The notes beneath the pieces were generated by a model that was not told where the DNA came from, did not search any database, and saw only the letters and a program-made list of their open reading frames with translations. A program made the position numbers and the translations under genes. This document shows, one piece after another, positions 9,447-16,366 of a stretch of DNA of 37,042 nt (the first letter of the stretch is position 1; the number at the start of each line of letters is the position of its first letter). Origin of the DNA: JBCCFX01 sp039029515 (GTDB lineage: Bacteria > Planctomycetota > Phycisphaerae > Phycisphaerales > SM1A02); contig JBCCFX010000005.1 in assembly GCA_039029515.1 (NCBI GenBank), forward strand, positions 1 to 37,042, written 5' to 3'.

Positions 9447-10658
9447 TCAGTGCTTCGACACACCGACTTCGACATCAATCGACTTTCGCTTGCCGTTGCG
9501 AAGGATTGTCAGATGGACGGTATTGCCGAAGCCCGCCGCTTCCTTGGCCTTGGTGAATGCTTCGCTGCTCGCGCCCATGCCGTCGAGATCAATGATGATG
9601 TCGTACTTCTGCAAGCCGGCAGCCTGGGCATTGCTGCCACTTGTGAAACCGGTCACCACGCGGGCATTGTGACGATCGAGACCAAGCTGTGATGCCAGTG
9701 CAGCACTCGGTGTTTCGTCGTAGATACCGATGACGAGCCGACCGGAAGGACGCGGCTTCGGCGGCATCAGCACCGTGTCAATCACGTGCGCAACGCCGTT
9801 ACTCGCTTCAATATCCACAGAGATGATGTTCGCGTTGTTCACGCGGAATCGACCGTTGTCCAGCGCGAACCGCGCTGTGCCGCCCTGGAGCGTCGATGCA
9901 TTACCGGCGCTGAGCGCCTGCTCGCTGTACACGCGCCCGGGAATCACGTGATACGTCAGGATCGCCGTTAGCTGCGCACGGTTCTCCTTCTTCAGAAGAT
10001 CGTCAATGGCATCGTGTCCGAGTTTGGCAAATGCCTCGTCCGTCGGCGCGAGGACAGTGAACGGACCTTCATTCGCCAGCGTGGGCGCGAGTCCGGCTTC
10101 AGTCACCGCTGCGAGCAGCGTGCCGAACATGCCAGCACTCTGCGCACTCTGCACAAGGTTGTCCATGGAAGGCAACATGACCGAGTCGATCACATGGATC
10201 ACGCCGTTGTCGCACTGGATGTTGGTCAGAATGAGGTTGGCGCCATCGATCGTCAGCCGGTTGCTCTCGGTGGAGATGTCCAGGCGCTGTCCGTTGACGG
10301 TCTGAATCGTACGCCGCGTCGCGACATCGGCAACACCAAGATTGCCTGAAGCAACGTGGTACGTGAGGATGTCGGTCAGCTTCTGCCGGTTGCTCTTCTT
10401 CAGCAGACTGTCGAGCGTATCGTGACCAAGTTTGGCGAATGCTTCATCGGTGGGCGCGAAGACGGTGAACGGTCCATCGCCTTGCAGCGTCTCGACAAGA
10501 CCAGCGGCGTCGACCGCGGCAACAAGCGTATTGAAGTCGCCGGCGGCAACAGCCGTCTCGACAATGTCTGCGGCGGGTGCCGATGCCGTGACCATGGATC
10601 CGAGAACAAGCGAAGCAACGGTGAGCGCACAACGATCGCGCAACATGGAACGTGTCAT
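9447..10658 (-). CDS. Secreted protein with two fasciclin domains and a C-terminal PDZ domain
   Basis: 403 residues with an excellent start: AAGGAG lies 7 nt before the ATG. The signal peptide ends around ASAPAADIV. Two tandem fasciclin (FAS1) domains follow, about residues 33-160 and 168-298. Each has the H1 motif (GPFTVFAPTDEAFAKL, then GPFTVLAPTDEAFAKL), a LTDILTYHV/LTAILTYHV strand and the H2 motif (NGVIHVIDSVMLP, NGVAHVIDTVLMP). The two copies are similar enough to suggest internal duplication. Residues about 305-400 form a PDZ domain (VVTGFTSGSNAQAAGLQKYDII). FAS1 domains mediate adhesion and PDZ domains bind peptide ends. The FAS1-FAS1-PDZ order is unusual and suggests an envelope adhesion or scaffold protein. 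The role is inferred. Confidence 0.9.
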   Translation of the reverse strand: MTRSMLRDRCALTVASLVLGSMVTASAPAADIVETAVAAGDFNTLVAAVDAAGLVETLQGDGPFTVFAPTDEAFAKLGHDTLDSLLKKSNRQKLTDILTYHVASGNLGVADVATRRTIQTVNGQRLDISTESNRLTIDGANLILTNIQCDNGVIHVIDSVMLPSMDNLVQSAQSAGMFGTLLAAVTEAGLAPTLANEGPFTVLAPTDEAFAKLGHDAIDDLLKKENRAQLTAILTYHVIPGRVYSEQALSAGNASTLQGGTARFALDNGRFRVNNANIISVDIEASNGVAHVIDTVLMPPKPRPSGRLVIGIYDETPSAALASQLGLDRHNARVVTGFTSGSNAQAAGLQKYDIIIDLDGMGASSEAFTKAKEAAGFGNTVHLTILRNGKRKSIDVEVGVSKH

Positions 10659-10839
10659 GTGGGGACTCCTTCGTGGAATGACAGGGACTCAAATGGTGGC
10701 TCGCCCGAGTCTGATCCGCGTGATCATCGGGCGAACAGAACCGGTTTCGAGGGTCGCTCGCCGGCAGATTCAGTGATTTTTTTCACCAAGTCATGGCATT
10801 GATCGACATGAATTCGGCGGGCTGGTACGAATCGGTCGT

Positions 10840-10845
10840 TACGCT
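10840..10845 (+). promoter_or_regulatory. Candidate -10 box of a leaderless transcript
   Basis: TACGCT ends 6 nt before the ATG of the GT-C membrane protein. That gene has no Shine-Dalgarno, so transcription may begin at or next to the start codon. No convincing -35 box is seen. Confidence 0.3.
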
Positions 10846-10851
10846 GTCGCG

Positions 10852-12111
10852 ATGCGCATCCGCTGGTTGTGTGTCATTCCGCTTGCTCTGCTCTTCGTCG
10901 GTCTTGCTGCGCTGTACGACTGGTTGAGCTTTGCGCCAGCGCGAGATGAGATTCATTACTGGCCGACCACGCTTCAGTTCGCGGCATTCTGGTGGCCGCC
11001 AGTCGATTTCCTACGCACCTACCCGGAACTCAACACGCCGCTGCCCTTCATGATCTTCGGCTGGCTCGAGCGGCTGACCGGCGGCGGCATCGCCGTTGGT
11101 CGCTGGTTCAACCTCTTCGTCACGTTCCTTCAGGCGTGCATCATTCTGCTCGCAACGCGCGGTGAACATCGGCGCGCCATCCTCGCGACCGTCGGCGTAC
11201 TGGCATTTCCATACTTCACGGGTATCAGCCTCTTTCTCTACACGGATGCCATCGCCAATCTGTTCGTGCTCATTGGTATATGGATGTGGTGCCGCGAGCG
11301 CTACATCGTGTGTGGCATTGCGTTCACTCTCGCGGTCGCATCGCGCCAGTACACCGTTGCGATCCCCGCGGCGCTCGCAGTCTACGGCCTTGCCGAAACA
11401 TGGCGTCCAAGCGCACGCTGGATTGCTCCGATGATTGCCGCCATGACACTGTCCGGCTGGTTCATCTTGTTCGGCGGCCCCGCGCCACTCAATGAGATCG
11501 CACGACAGCGCATGATTACCAGCGGCCTGTTTGGCATCGTCTGGCACAACCCGATGTACTTCCTCGCAGCCGTCGGCGCGTGGTACGTCGTGCAGGGATT
11601 GATCATCGGGTTGATAGATTGGCGGCAGATCCGCGCATCCTGGCGATTGGCCGCCTTGATTGCCGTTGCTATCGGCGCGGCGATGATCATCGCGCCACCG
11701 CTCGGGAATCACCCGCCGTTTCCGATTCGCGATATGGGCATGCTCGACCGGTGGCTTCGCCTGATGACCGGCGATTCAGATGTGCTTCGACTGTCCCTGC
11801 TTGGTGGACTCGCAGGACTCGCGGTTCTGCGCTTCCGACACTGGAGTGTCGCGAGCGCTCTCGTCTTCGCGCAGACCATCCTGATGTTCAAAGCGCACAT
11901 CATGTGGGACAAGTACGCACTCCCGCTGATCATCTGCCTGTGGTTTCTCACCGCAGATGAGCAGCCGGTGCATGAACCGCCAACACTGTCACGTCCGGCA
12001 CGTCGACGCCGGGCAGCAGCTCACGTCTGGAGCACGCCGGTTCGGAAGTCCTCATCCATGGGGAAGGACGAAGCGACCTCCAACGCGCGCACGAGCTCAT
12101 CACGGGTGTGA
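10852..12111 (+). CDS. GT-C fold membrane glycosyltransferase, DIE2/ALG10-like
   Basis: 419 residues, very hydrophobic, with about 9-10 predicted membrane helices. An acidic pair follows the first helix (SFAPARDEIHYW, residues about 27-38), as in GT-C enzymes that use a polyprenyl-phosphate sugar donor. PELNTPLPF, SLFLYTDAIANLFVL and SRQYTVAIPAALAVY resemble the TTPPG, YTD and RQT regions of ALG10 as I remember them; no search was run. ALG10 adds the last glucose to the lipid-linked oligosaccharide in eukaryotes, and here the acceptor is unknown. There is no Shine-Dalgarno before the ATG. The last 30 codons lie in the 91-bp tail-to-tail overlap with the carboxylase gene and are probably a readthrough tail without fold. 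A more distant GT39/GT87-type enzyme is the main alternative. Confidence 0.72.
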   Translation: MRIRWLCVIPLALLFVGLAALYDWLSFAPARDEIHYWPTTLQFAAFWWPPVDFLRTYPELNTPLPFMIFGWLERLTGGGIAVGRWFNLFVTFLQACIILLATRGEHRRAILATVGVLAFPYFTGISLFLYTDAIANLFVLIGIWMWCRERYIVCGIAFTLAVASRQYTVAIPAALAVYGLAETWRPSARWIAPMIAAMTLSGWFILFGGPAPLNEIARQRMITSGLFGIVWHNPMYFLAAVGAWYVVQGLIIGLIDWRQIRASWRLAALIAVAIGAAMIIAPPLGNHPPFPIRDMGMLDRWLRLMTGDSDVLRLSLLGGLAGLAVLRFRHWSVASALVFAQTILMFKAHIMWDKYALPLIICLWFLTADEQPVHEPPTLSRPARRRRAAAHVWSTPVRKSSSMGKDEATSNARTSSSRV

Positions 12112-13667
12112 CCGGGCTCGATCATGCGATCGAGCCAGCCGCGCGCTGCGCCGTATCGAATGTCCTGCTGCTCTCGATAGCTGTCCGTGATTGCCGCAAG
12201 CAACGTCGCGCGTTCCTTCTCATCGGGTTCTTCACCGCGACGTTTCCGCGATGCGAGGTCGATCTGGAGCAGCACATTCGCCGCTTGCGCTGCGCCCATG
12301 ACGGAACACTTGCTACTCGGCCACGCGAGCGTCAGCAACGGATCAAACGCACGCCCGCACATCGCGTAGTTCCCTGCGCCGTAACTTCCGCCGACGAGCA
12401 GGGAGATCTTCGGCACGATGCAATTGCTCATCGCGTTGACCATCTTGGCCCCGGAACGGATGATCCCGGCCTGCTCGCTGTCACGACCGACCATGAATCC
12501 GGTGGTGTCATGCTGAAAGATGATCGGAATGCGCTTCTGATTGCAATCCATAATGAAGCGTGCGGCTTTGTCGGCAGAATCGTGGTAGATCACCGCCGGC
12601 ATGTTGATCGCCGTGCTCGGCCCCGCCTTGCCGCCGGGCATCTTCTTCTGCGTCAGCTTGCGCTGGTTCGCAACGATGCCGCACGGCCAACCGCCGATAC
12701 GCGCGTAGGCGCACGTGATCGACTGACCGTAGTCCGCCTTGTATTCGTTCAAGCTTCCTTCATCGACGTAGCAATCGATGAGGTCAAGCGCATCGTATTG
12801 CTTGGCACCGTCCGCTTCGAAGATGTCATAGACATCGTCGGGATCGCGCTTCGGCTTCGCCAGTTCGTGCGGCGGCTGGGGAATCGGCGGCGATGACATA
12901 TCCGCATGCACAAGCGCCTTGAGACGATCGAGACATGCGGGATCATCCGGCTCGTGGAAATCGATCGTGCCGGAGATCTGTGCGTGCATCTCCGCGCCGC
13001 CGAGTTCTTCGCTCTCGACGTCCTGGCCGATCGCCGCCTTCACGAGCGCCGGACCGGCGAGATACAAACCAGAACCCTCGGTCATGAGCAATGTGTCGCA
13101 GAGCACGGGCAGATAGCCACCACCAGCGACACAGTTCCCCATGATCGCCGCCATCTGCGTGATGCCTTTGGCGCTGATGACCGCGTTGTTTCGGAAGATA
13201 CGGCCGAAGTCATCGGTGTCGGGGAAGACATCCTCCTGCAATGGCAGAAAGACGCCGGCCGAGTCGACGAGGTACAGCAGCGGCAGACGTGCGCGTTCGG
13301 CGATCGTCTGTGCGCGAATGATCTTCTTGCAGGTCATCGGGAAGAACGCGCCGGCTTTCACCGTCGCATCGTTCGCGACGATCATGCAAAGTTTGCCGCC
13401 AACCGGGGCAATCGTTGTGACGACGCCGGCCGACGGTGCGCCGCCATACTCGCGGTACATATTCCACGCGATGAATTCGCCACACTCGAACGTGGTCGAG
13501 CCGGTATCGATAAGGCGTTCGATGCGCTCGCGCGCGGTCAGGCGCCCAAGTCGGTGCTGCCGTGCGATCCCTTTCTCGCCGCCGCCAACCCGGATCGCAT
13601 CGGCTTCCTCGCGGTACTGCTCCGTGACAGCCCGAAGGTCGTTGGTGGTGGCGGTCTCGGTCGTCAT
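12021..13667 (-). CDS. Acyl-CoA carboxylase beta subunit (methylcrotonyl-CoA carboxylase type)
   Basis: 548 residues, typical of the carboxyltransferase subunit of biotin-dependent acyl-CoA carboxylases. It transfers the carboxyl group from carboxybiotin to an acyl-CoA. The N-half has RLTARERIERLID and EYGGAPSAGVVTTIAPV, then LVDSAGVFLPLQEDVFPD and MGNCVAGGGYLPVLCD. The C-half has IFQHDTTGFMVGRDSE and GGSYGAGNYAMCGRAFDP, the two crotonase-fold halves with their oxyanion glycines. These motifs fit methylcrotonyl-CoA carboxylase better than propionyl-CoA carboxylase. That would place it in leucine or isoprenoid breakdown, though no alpha (biotin) subunit is nearby. I chose the ATG at 13667 because GGGAGA lies 10 nt upstream; an in-frame GTG at 13724 has no ribosome site. 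Confidence 0.92.
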   Translation of the reverse strand: MTTETATTNDLRAVTEQYREEADAIRVGGGEKGIARQHRLGRLTARERIERLIDTGSTTFECGEFIAWNMYREYGGAPSAGVVTTIAPVGGKLCMIVANDATVKAGAFFPMTCKKIIRAQTIAERARLPLLYLVDSAGVFLPLQEDVFPDTDDFGRIFRNNAVISAKGITQMAAIMGNCVAGGGYLPVLCDTLLMTEGSGLYLAGPALVKAAIGQDVESEELGGAEMHAQISGTIDFHEPDDPACLDRLKALVHADMSSPPIPQPPHELAKPKRDPDDVYDIFEADGAKQYDALDLIDCYVDEGSLNEYKADYGQSITCAYARIGGWPCGIVANQRKLTQKKMPGGKAGPSTAINMPAVIYHDSADKAARFIMDCNQKRIPIIFQHDTTGFMVGRDSEQAGIIRSGAKMVNAMSNCIVPKISLLVGGSYGAGNYAMCGRAFDPLLTLAWPSSKCSVMGAAQAANVLLQIDLASRKRRGEEPDEKERATLLAAITDSYREQQDIRYGAARGWLDRMIEPGHTRDELVRALEVASSFPMDEDFRTGVLQT

Positions 13668-13762
13668 GGCCTGCACGTCTCCCTGATCAGCGGCATTGCG
13701 GGACCACGCAGCATACGCGACCACAGCCCGCTTGAAAACGACGCAAGCTCCGGATCAGATCT

Positions 13763-13790
13763 TTGGGCACAGGGGCGAATCCCGTATCAT
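13763..13790 (+). promoter_or_regulatory. Candidate pilT promoter
   Basis: TTGGGC (13763-13768), a 16-bp spacer and TATCAT (13785-13790) resemble a sigma70 promoter about 70 bp before the pilT start. It lies in the divergent gap between the carboxylase gene and pilT. Sequence resemblance only. Confidence 0.35.
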
Positions 13791-13859
13791 GAAAGATGGA
13801 TTGAACGAGCATTTCGCGTCGCTCATCCGGCTTGCACTCAAAGACCAGCGGGGACGTCA

Positions 13860-14978
13860 ATGCAGCATGACCTGACGATTCACCGGCTCCTGACGAAAAT
13901 GAAGGAGATCCACGCTTCCGACCTCCATATCAAGGTCGGCGCACCACCGATTCTTCGTGTGGCCTCGGAGTTGCACACCGTCAATGTGCCGCCACTGACG
14001 CGCGATGACACGAAGAATCTCCTCAAGCCGATCATCCCCGACCATCTCGTTGATGAGATCCGCACGATGGGCGGGACCGATTTCTCCCACCACGAAGGCG
14101 ATGAGGGCGAAGAACGATTTCGCTGCAGCGTCTTTCACGCTGGCGGCAATCTCCACGCTGCTATTCGGCGCGTGAACCCGAAGATTCCAGCGTTCAATGA
14201 TCTTCGCCTGCCCCCCATCTACGAACACGTCTCCGATCGCACCCATGATGGCCTGGTCATCGTGTGCGGCGTGACGGGCAGTGGTAAGTCATCAACGCTC
14301 GCCGCGATGATTGATCACATCAATCACCGGCGCCATGCCAACATCATCACGATCGAAGATCCGGTCGAATACCTCTTCAAACCGCAGACGTCGTACATCA
14401 GCCAGCGAGAGATTGGCATCGATGTACCTGACTTCCCCACGGCCTTGCGCGCGGCGGTCCGCCAGGATCCGGACATCATCATGATCGGCGAACTGCGCGA
14501 TCGTGAGACGATGCTCGCCGGCATTCAGGCGGCGGAGACCGGCCACCTTGTCTTCGTAACGCTGCACACCGCAGACACCATGCAGGCGTTCTCGCGCATC
14601 CTCGAGTTCTTCCCGACGAATGACCATCAATTCATTCGGTCCGCGCTCGCCGTTGGCCTGAAGGCCGTGATGGCGCAGCGCCTGCTCCCGAGTTGCAAAG
14701 AAGGCGTCGACCGCGTCCCTGCAACCGAAGTGTTGCTGAACACCGTGACGGTCGCCGACCGCATACGTGATGCGCACGACGAGGACATTCCGGCGATCAT
14801 GGCCGGTTCGGAACATGAAGGCATGCATGACTTCACGAGCTCGCTCGCAAAACTCGTCGAAGAAGACTTCGTTGATCTCCGTACGGCCGAGAAATACGCG
14901 CCGAATGCCGAAGCGTTGCGCAGTCGTGTTCGTGGTATCGAAGTCAAAGCCGACACGCTCGTCAGCAAGCGACACTGA
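13860..14978 (+). CDS. pilT: Type IV pilus retraction ATPase PilT
   Basis: 372 residues. A GGGGA ribosome site precedes the ATG; the frame is open far upstream, but that part is antisense to the carboxylase gene. The N-terminal PAS-like domain has ASDLHIKVGAPP, and the PilT linker AIRRVNPKIPAFNDLRLP is present. The ATPase core has Walker A GVTGSGKSS (137-145), an Asp box with IITIEDPVEY, Walker B PDIIMIGELRD (204-213) and the His box ETGHLVFVTLHTADT. The family powers pilus disassembly for twitching, adhesion and DNA uptake, on the inner face of the cytoplasmic membrane. No other pilus gene is in the window, so this is a dispersed pilus locus. The C-terminus lacks an obvious AIRNLIRE-type segment. 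It may share a transcript with the next two genes (36-bp gap). Confidence 0.93.
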   Translation: MQHDLTIHRLLTKMKEIHASDLHIKVGAPPILRVASELHTVNVPPLTRDDTKNLLKPIIPDHLVDEIRTMGGTDFSHHEGDEGEERFRCSVFHAGGNLHAAIRRVNPKIPAFNDLRLPPIYEHVSDRTHDGLVIVCGVTGSGKSSTLAAMIDHINHRRHANIITIEDPVEYLFKPQTSYISQREIGIDVPDFPTALRAAVRQDPDIIMIGELRDRETMLAGIQAAETGHLVFVTLHTADTMQAFSRILEFFPTNDHQFIRSALAVGLKAVMAQRLLPSCKEGVDRVPATEVLLNTVTVADRIRDAHDEDIPAIMAGSEHEGMHDFTSSLAKLVEEDFVDLRTAEKYAPNAEALRSRVRGIEVKADTLVSKRH

Positions 14979-15014
14979 TCACGCCGTTCGCAACTACTGC
15001 CGGACACCGTTGCC

Positions 15015-15470
15015 ATGCGCGCTATCGTCTTCGCAATTGCCGCCGGACTCTGCTGGGGGATCGGCGAGTTGTTCACCAAGAGCGTGCTGCACACGGGCCG
15101 GATCGGCCCGATCACCGCGATTGCCGTTCGGTCCACGATCGCGCTGCCGGTCCTCTGGCTTGCGTACATCATTGCGGTCCATCATCGCCGCGTGCCCGGC
15201 GAGCCATCCAACTGGCTCGACGCCGGCACGGGAAACCTCGTCAAACTTGCCATCGGCGGCGGTCTGATCGCCGGCGCGGGCGGCATGCTGTTCTTCTACG
15301 CAGCTCTCGGAGCGGGCGAGATCGGTCGCGTGAAGCCCATTGCGTTCGCCGCTGCACCAGCCGTCGCGGTCACGCTCGGGTGGCTGATCCTTGGCGAACC
15401 GATGACCGCGCGCAAGGCGGCCGGCGTCCTGGTCATTCTCGTGGGCGTCTTTCTGCTCACCGGCAACTAG
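15015..15470 (+). CDS. EamA-family membrane transporter, half-size
   Basis: 151 residues with five hydrophobic helices and one EamA repeat, against the usual two repeats (about 300 residues) in drug/metabolite transporters. Typical elements are AAGLCWGIGELFTKSVL in helix 1, the GEPMTARKAAGVLVILVGVFL ending, and a small-residue-rich AFAAAPAVAVTLGW. Single-repeat members presumably act as antiparallel dimers, as small multidrug-resistance proteins do. The substrate is unknown. The gene lies 36 bp after pilT and 11 bp before the SDR gene, so it is probably co-transcribed with at least one of them. No strong ribosome site is seen. Confidence 0.85.
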   Translation: MRAIVFAIAAGLCWGIGELFTKSVLHTGRIGPITAIAVRSTIALPVLWLAYIIAVHHRRVPGEPSNWLDAGTGNLVKLAIGGGLIAGAGGMLFFYAALGAGEIGRVKPIAFAAAPAVAVTLGWLILGEPMTARKAAGVLVILVGVFLLTGN

Positions 15471-15473
15471 AAT
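15468..15473 (+). promoter_or_regulatory. Candidate -10 box just before the SDR gene
   Basis: TAGAAT overlaps the stop codon of the EamA gene and ends 8 nt before the ATG of the SDR gene, which has no Shine-Dalgarno. It could drive a leaderless or near-leaderless transcript. Weak evidence on its own. Confidence 0.25.
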
Positions 15474-15481
15474 CTCGCGAT

Positions 15482-16366
15482 ATGGCACGACGACTCGACG
15501 GCAAATCAATCATCATCACCGGCGCAAGCTCGGGCATCGGCCGAGCAACCGCATTGGCATGTGCAGATGCGGGCATGGATGTCGTTATCAACGCTCGACG
15601 CGCGGATCGGCTTGAAACGCTTGCGGCGGATATTCGATCGCGCGGCCGAACAGCCGTTGTCGTCCCCGGCGATTGCACGGACAGCACTGTAATTCAATCA
15701 TTGATCGACCGCGCCGCGACCGAGACGTCAGGCGTGTATGCGGTGTACGCGAACGCTGGCTATGGATTGAGTCGAAGCGTTGCGAATATGTCCGAGACCG
15801 AACTGCGCGACATCTACGAGGTCAATTTCTTCTCGTCCGCCAGCCTCATTCAGCGTGCAGCGCGGCATCTGCTTGAGCGCGATGAACCCGGCCACATGCT
15901 GATGTGCTCCAGCTGCCTTGCCAAGCTCTCTGTGGCTCGGCACGGCGCGTACAGTGGAACGAAAGCAGCGCAGAATCATCTCTGCCGTGCCATGCGTCAG
16001 GAACTACGCAAGCACAACATCGAAGTCGCAAGCGTCCACCCGATCACGACCACGACTGAGTTCTTCGAGGTCTCGGATGAACGCAGCGGTCTCGATAGTC
16101 ATGAAACGCGCTACGTCGAGCGGATGCCGAAACCGTGGGTGCAGACGCCTGAGCGTGTTGCACGAGCCATTGTGAAGTGCCTGCGCCGACCGAAGCCGGA
16201 AGTCTGGACATCGCTGTCGATGCGGCTTTCCGCAGCGTTTATCACGGCGTTTCCCGGATCACTGGACCTTGGCGTTCGGTTCGGTCCGGTAGCTCGTCAG
16301 ATTGAACCGACCGAAGAACCTGCGGTTATGACGCCCCAGTCGAGCGCTCCGAAATCAGACGATTGA
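15482..16366 (+). CDS. Short-chain dehydrogenase/reductase (classical SDR)
   Basis: 294 residues, with a Rossmann fold for NAD(P)H. The cofactor glycine motif is TGASSGIG (13-20), followed by NARR at the end of beta-2; the Arg pair favours NADP. The NAG motif is YANAGYG (89-95). The active-site tetrad is Asn115 (EVNFF), Ser143/Ser144 (MCSSCLAK), Tyr157 and Lys161 (YSGTK). The C-terminus is extended by about 35 residues beyond the usual 250-260 and ends in a polar tail. The substrate cannot be deduced; many close relatives reduce acyl or sterol-like ketones. The last 41 bp overlap the 3' end of the convergent TPR/peptidase gene. Confidence 0.93.
   Translation: MARRLDGKSIIITGASSGIGRATALACADAGMDVVINARRADRLETLAADIRSRGRTAVVVPGDCTDSTVIQSLIDRAATETSGVYAVYANAGYGLSRSVANMSETELRDIYEVNFFSSASLIQRAARHLLERDEPGHMLMCSSCLAKLSVARHGAYSGTKAAQNHLCRAMRQELRKHNIEVASVHPITTTTEFFEVSDERSGLDSHETRYVERMPKPWVQTPERVARAIVKCLRRPKPEVWTSLSMRLSAAFITAFPGSLDLGVRFGPVARQIEPTEEPAVMTPQSSAPKSDD

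Noticed and set aside
12021..12111. Frameshift or sequencing error at the end of the GT-C gene
   Set aside because: The membrane domain is complete before the overlap, and the carboxylase frame is intact. A simple overlap explains the tail.
12906..13859. Upstream extension of the pilT frame
   Set aside because: It is antisense to the carboxylase gene. PilT homology begins at the ATG at 13860, which has its own ribosome site.
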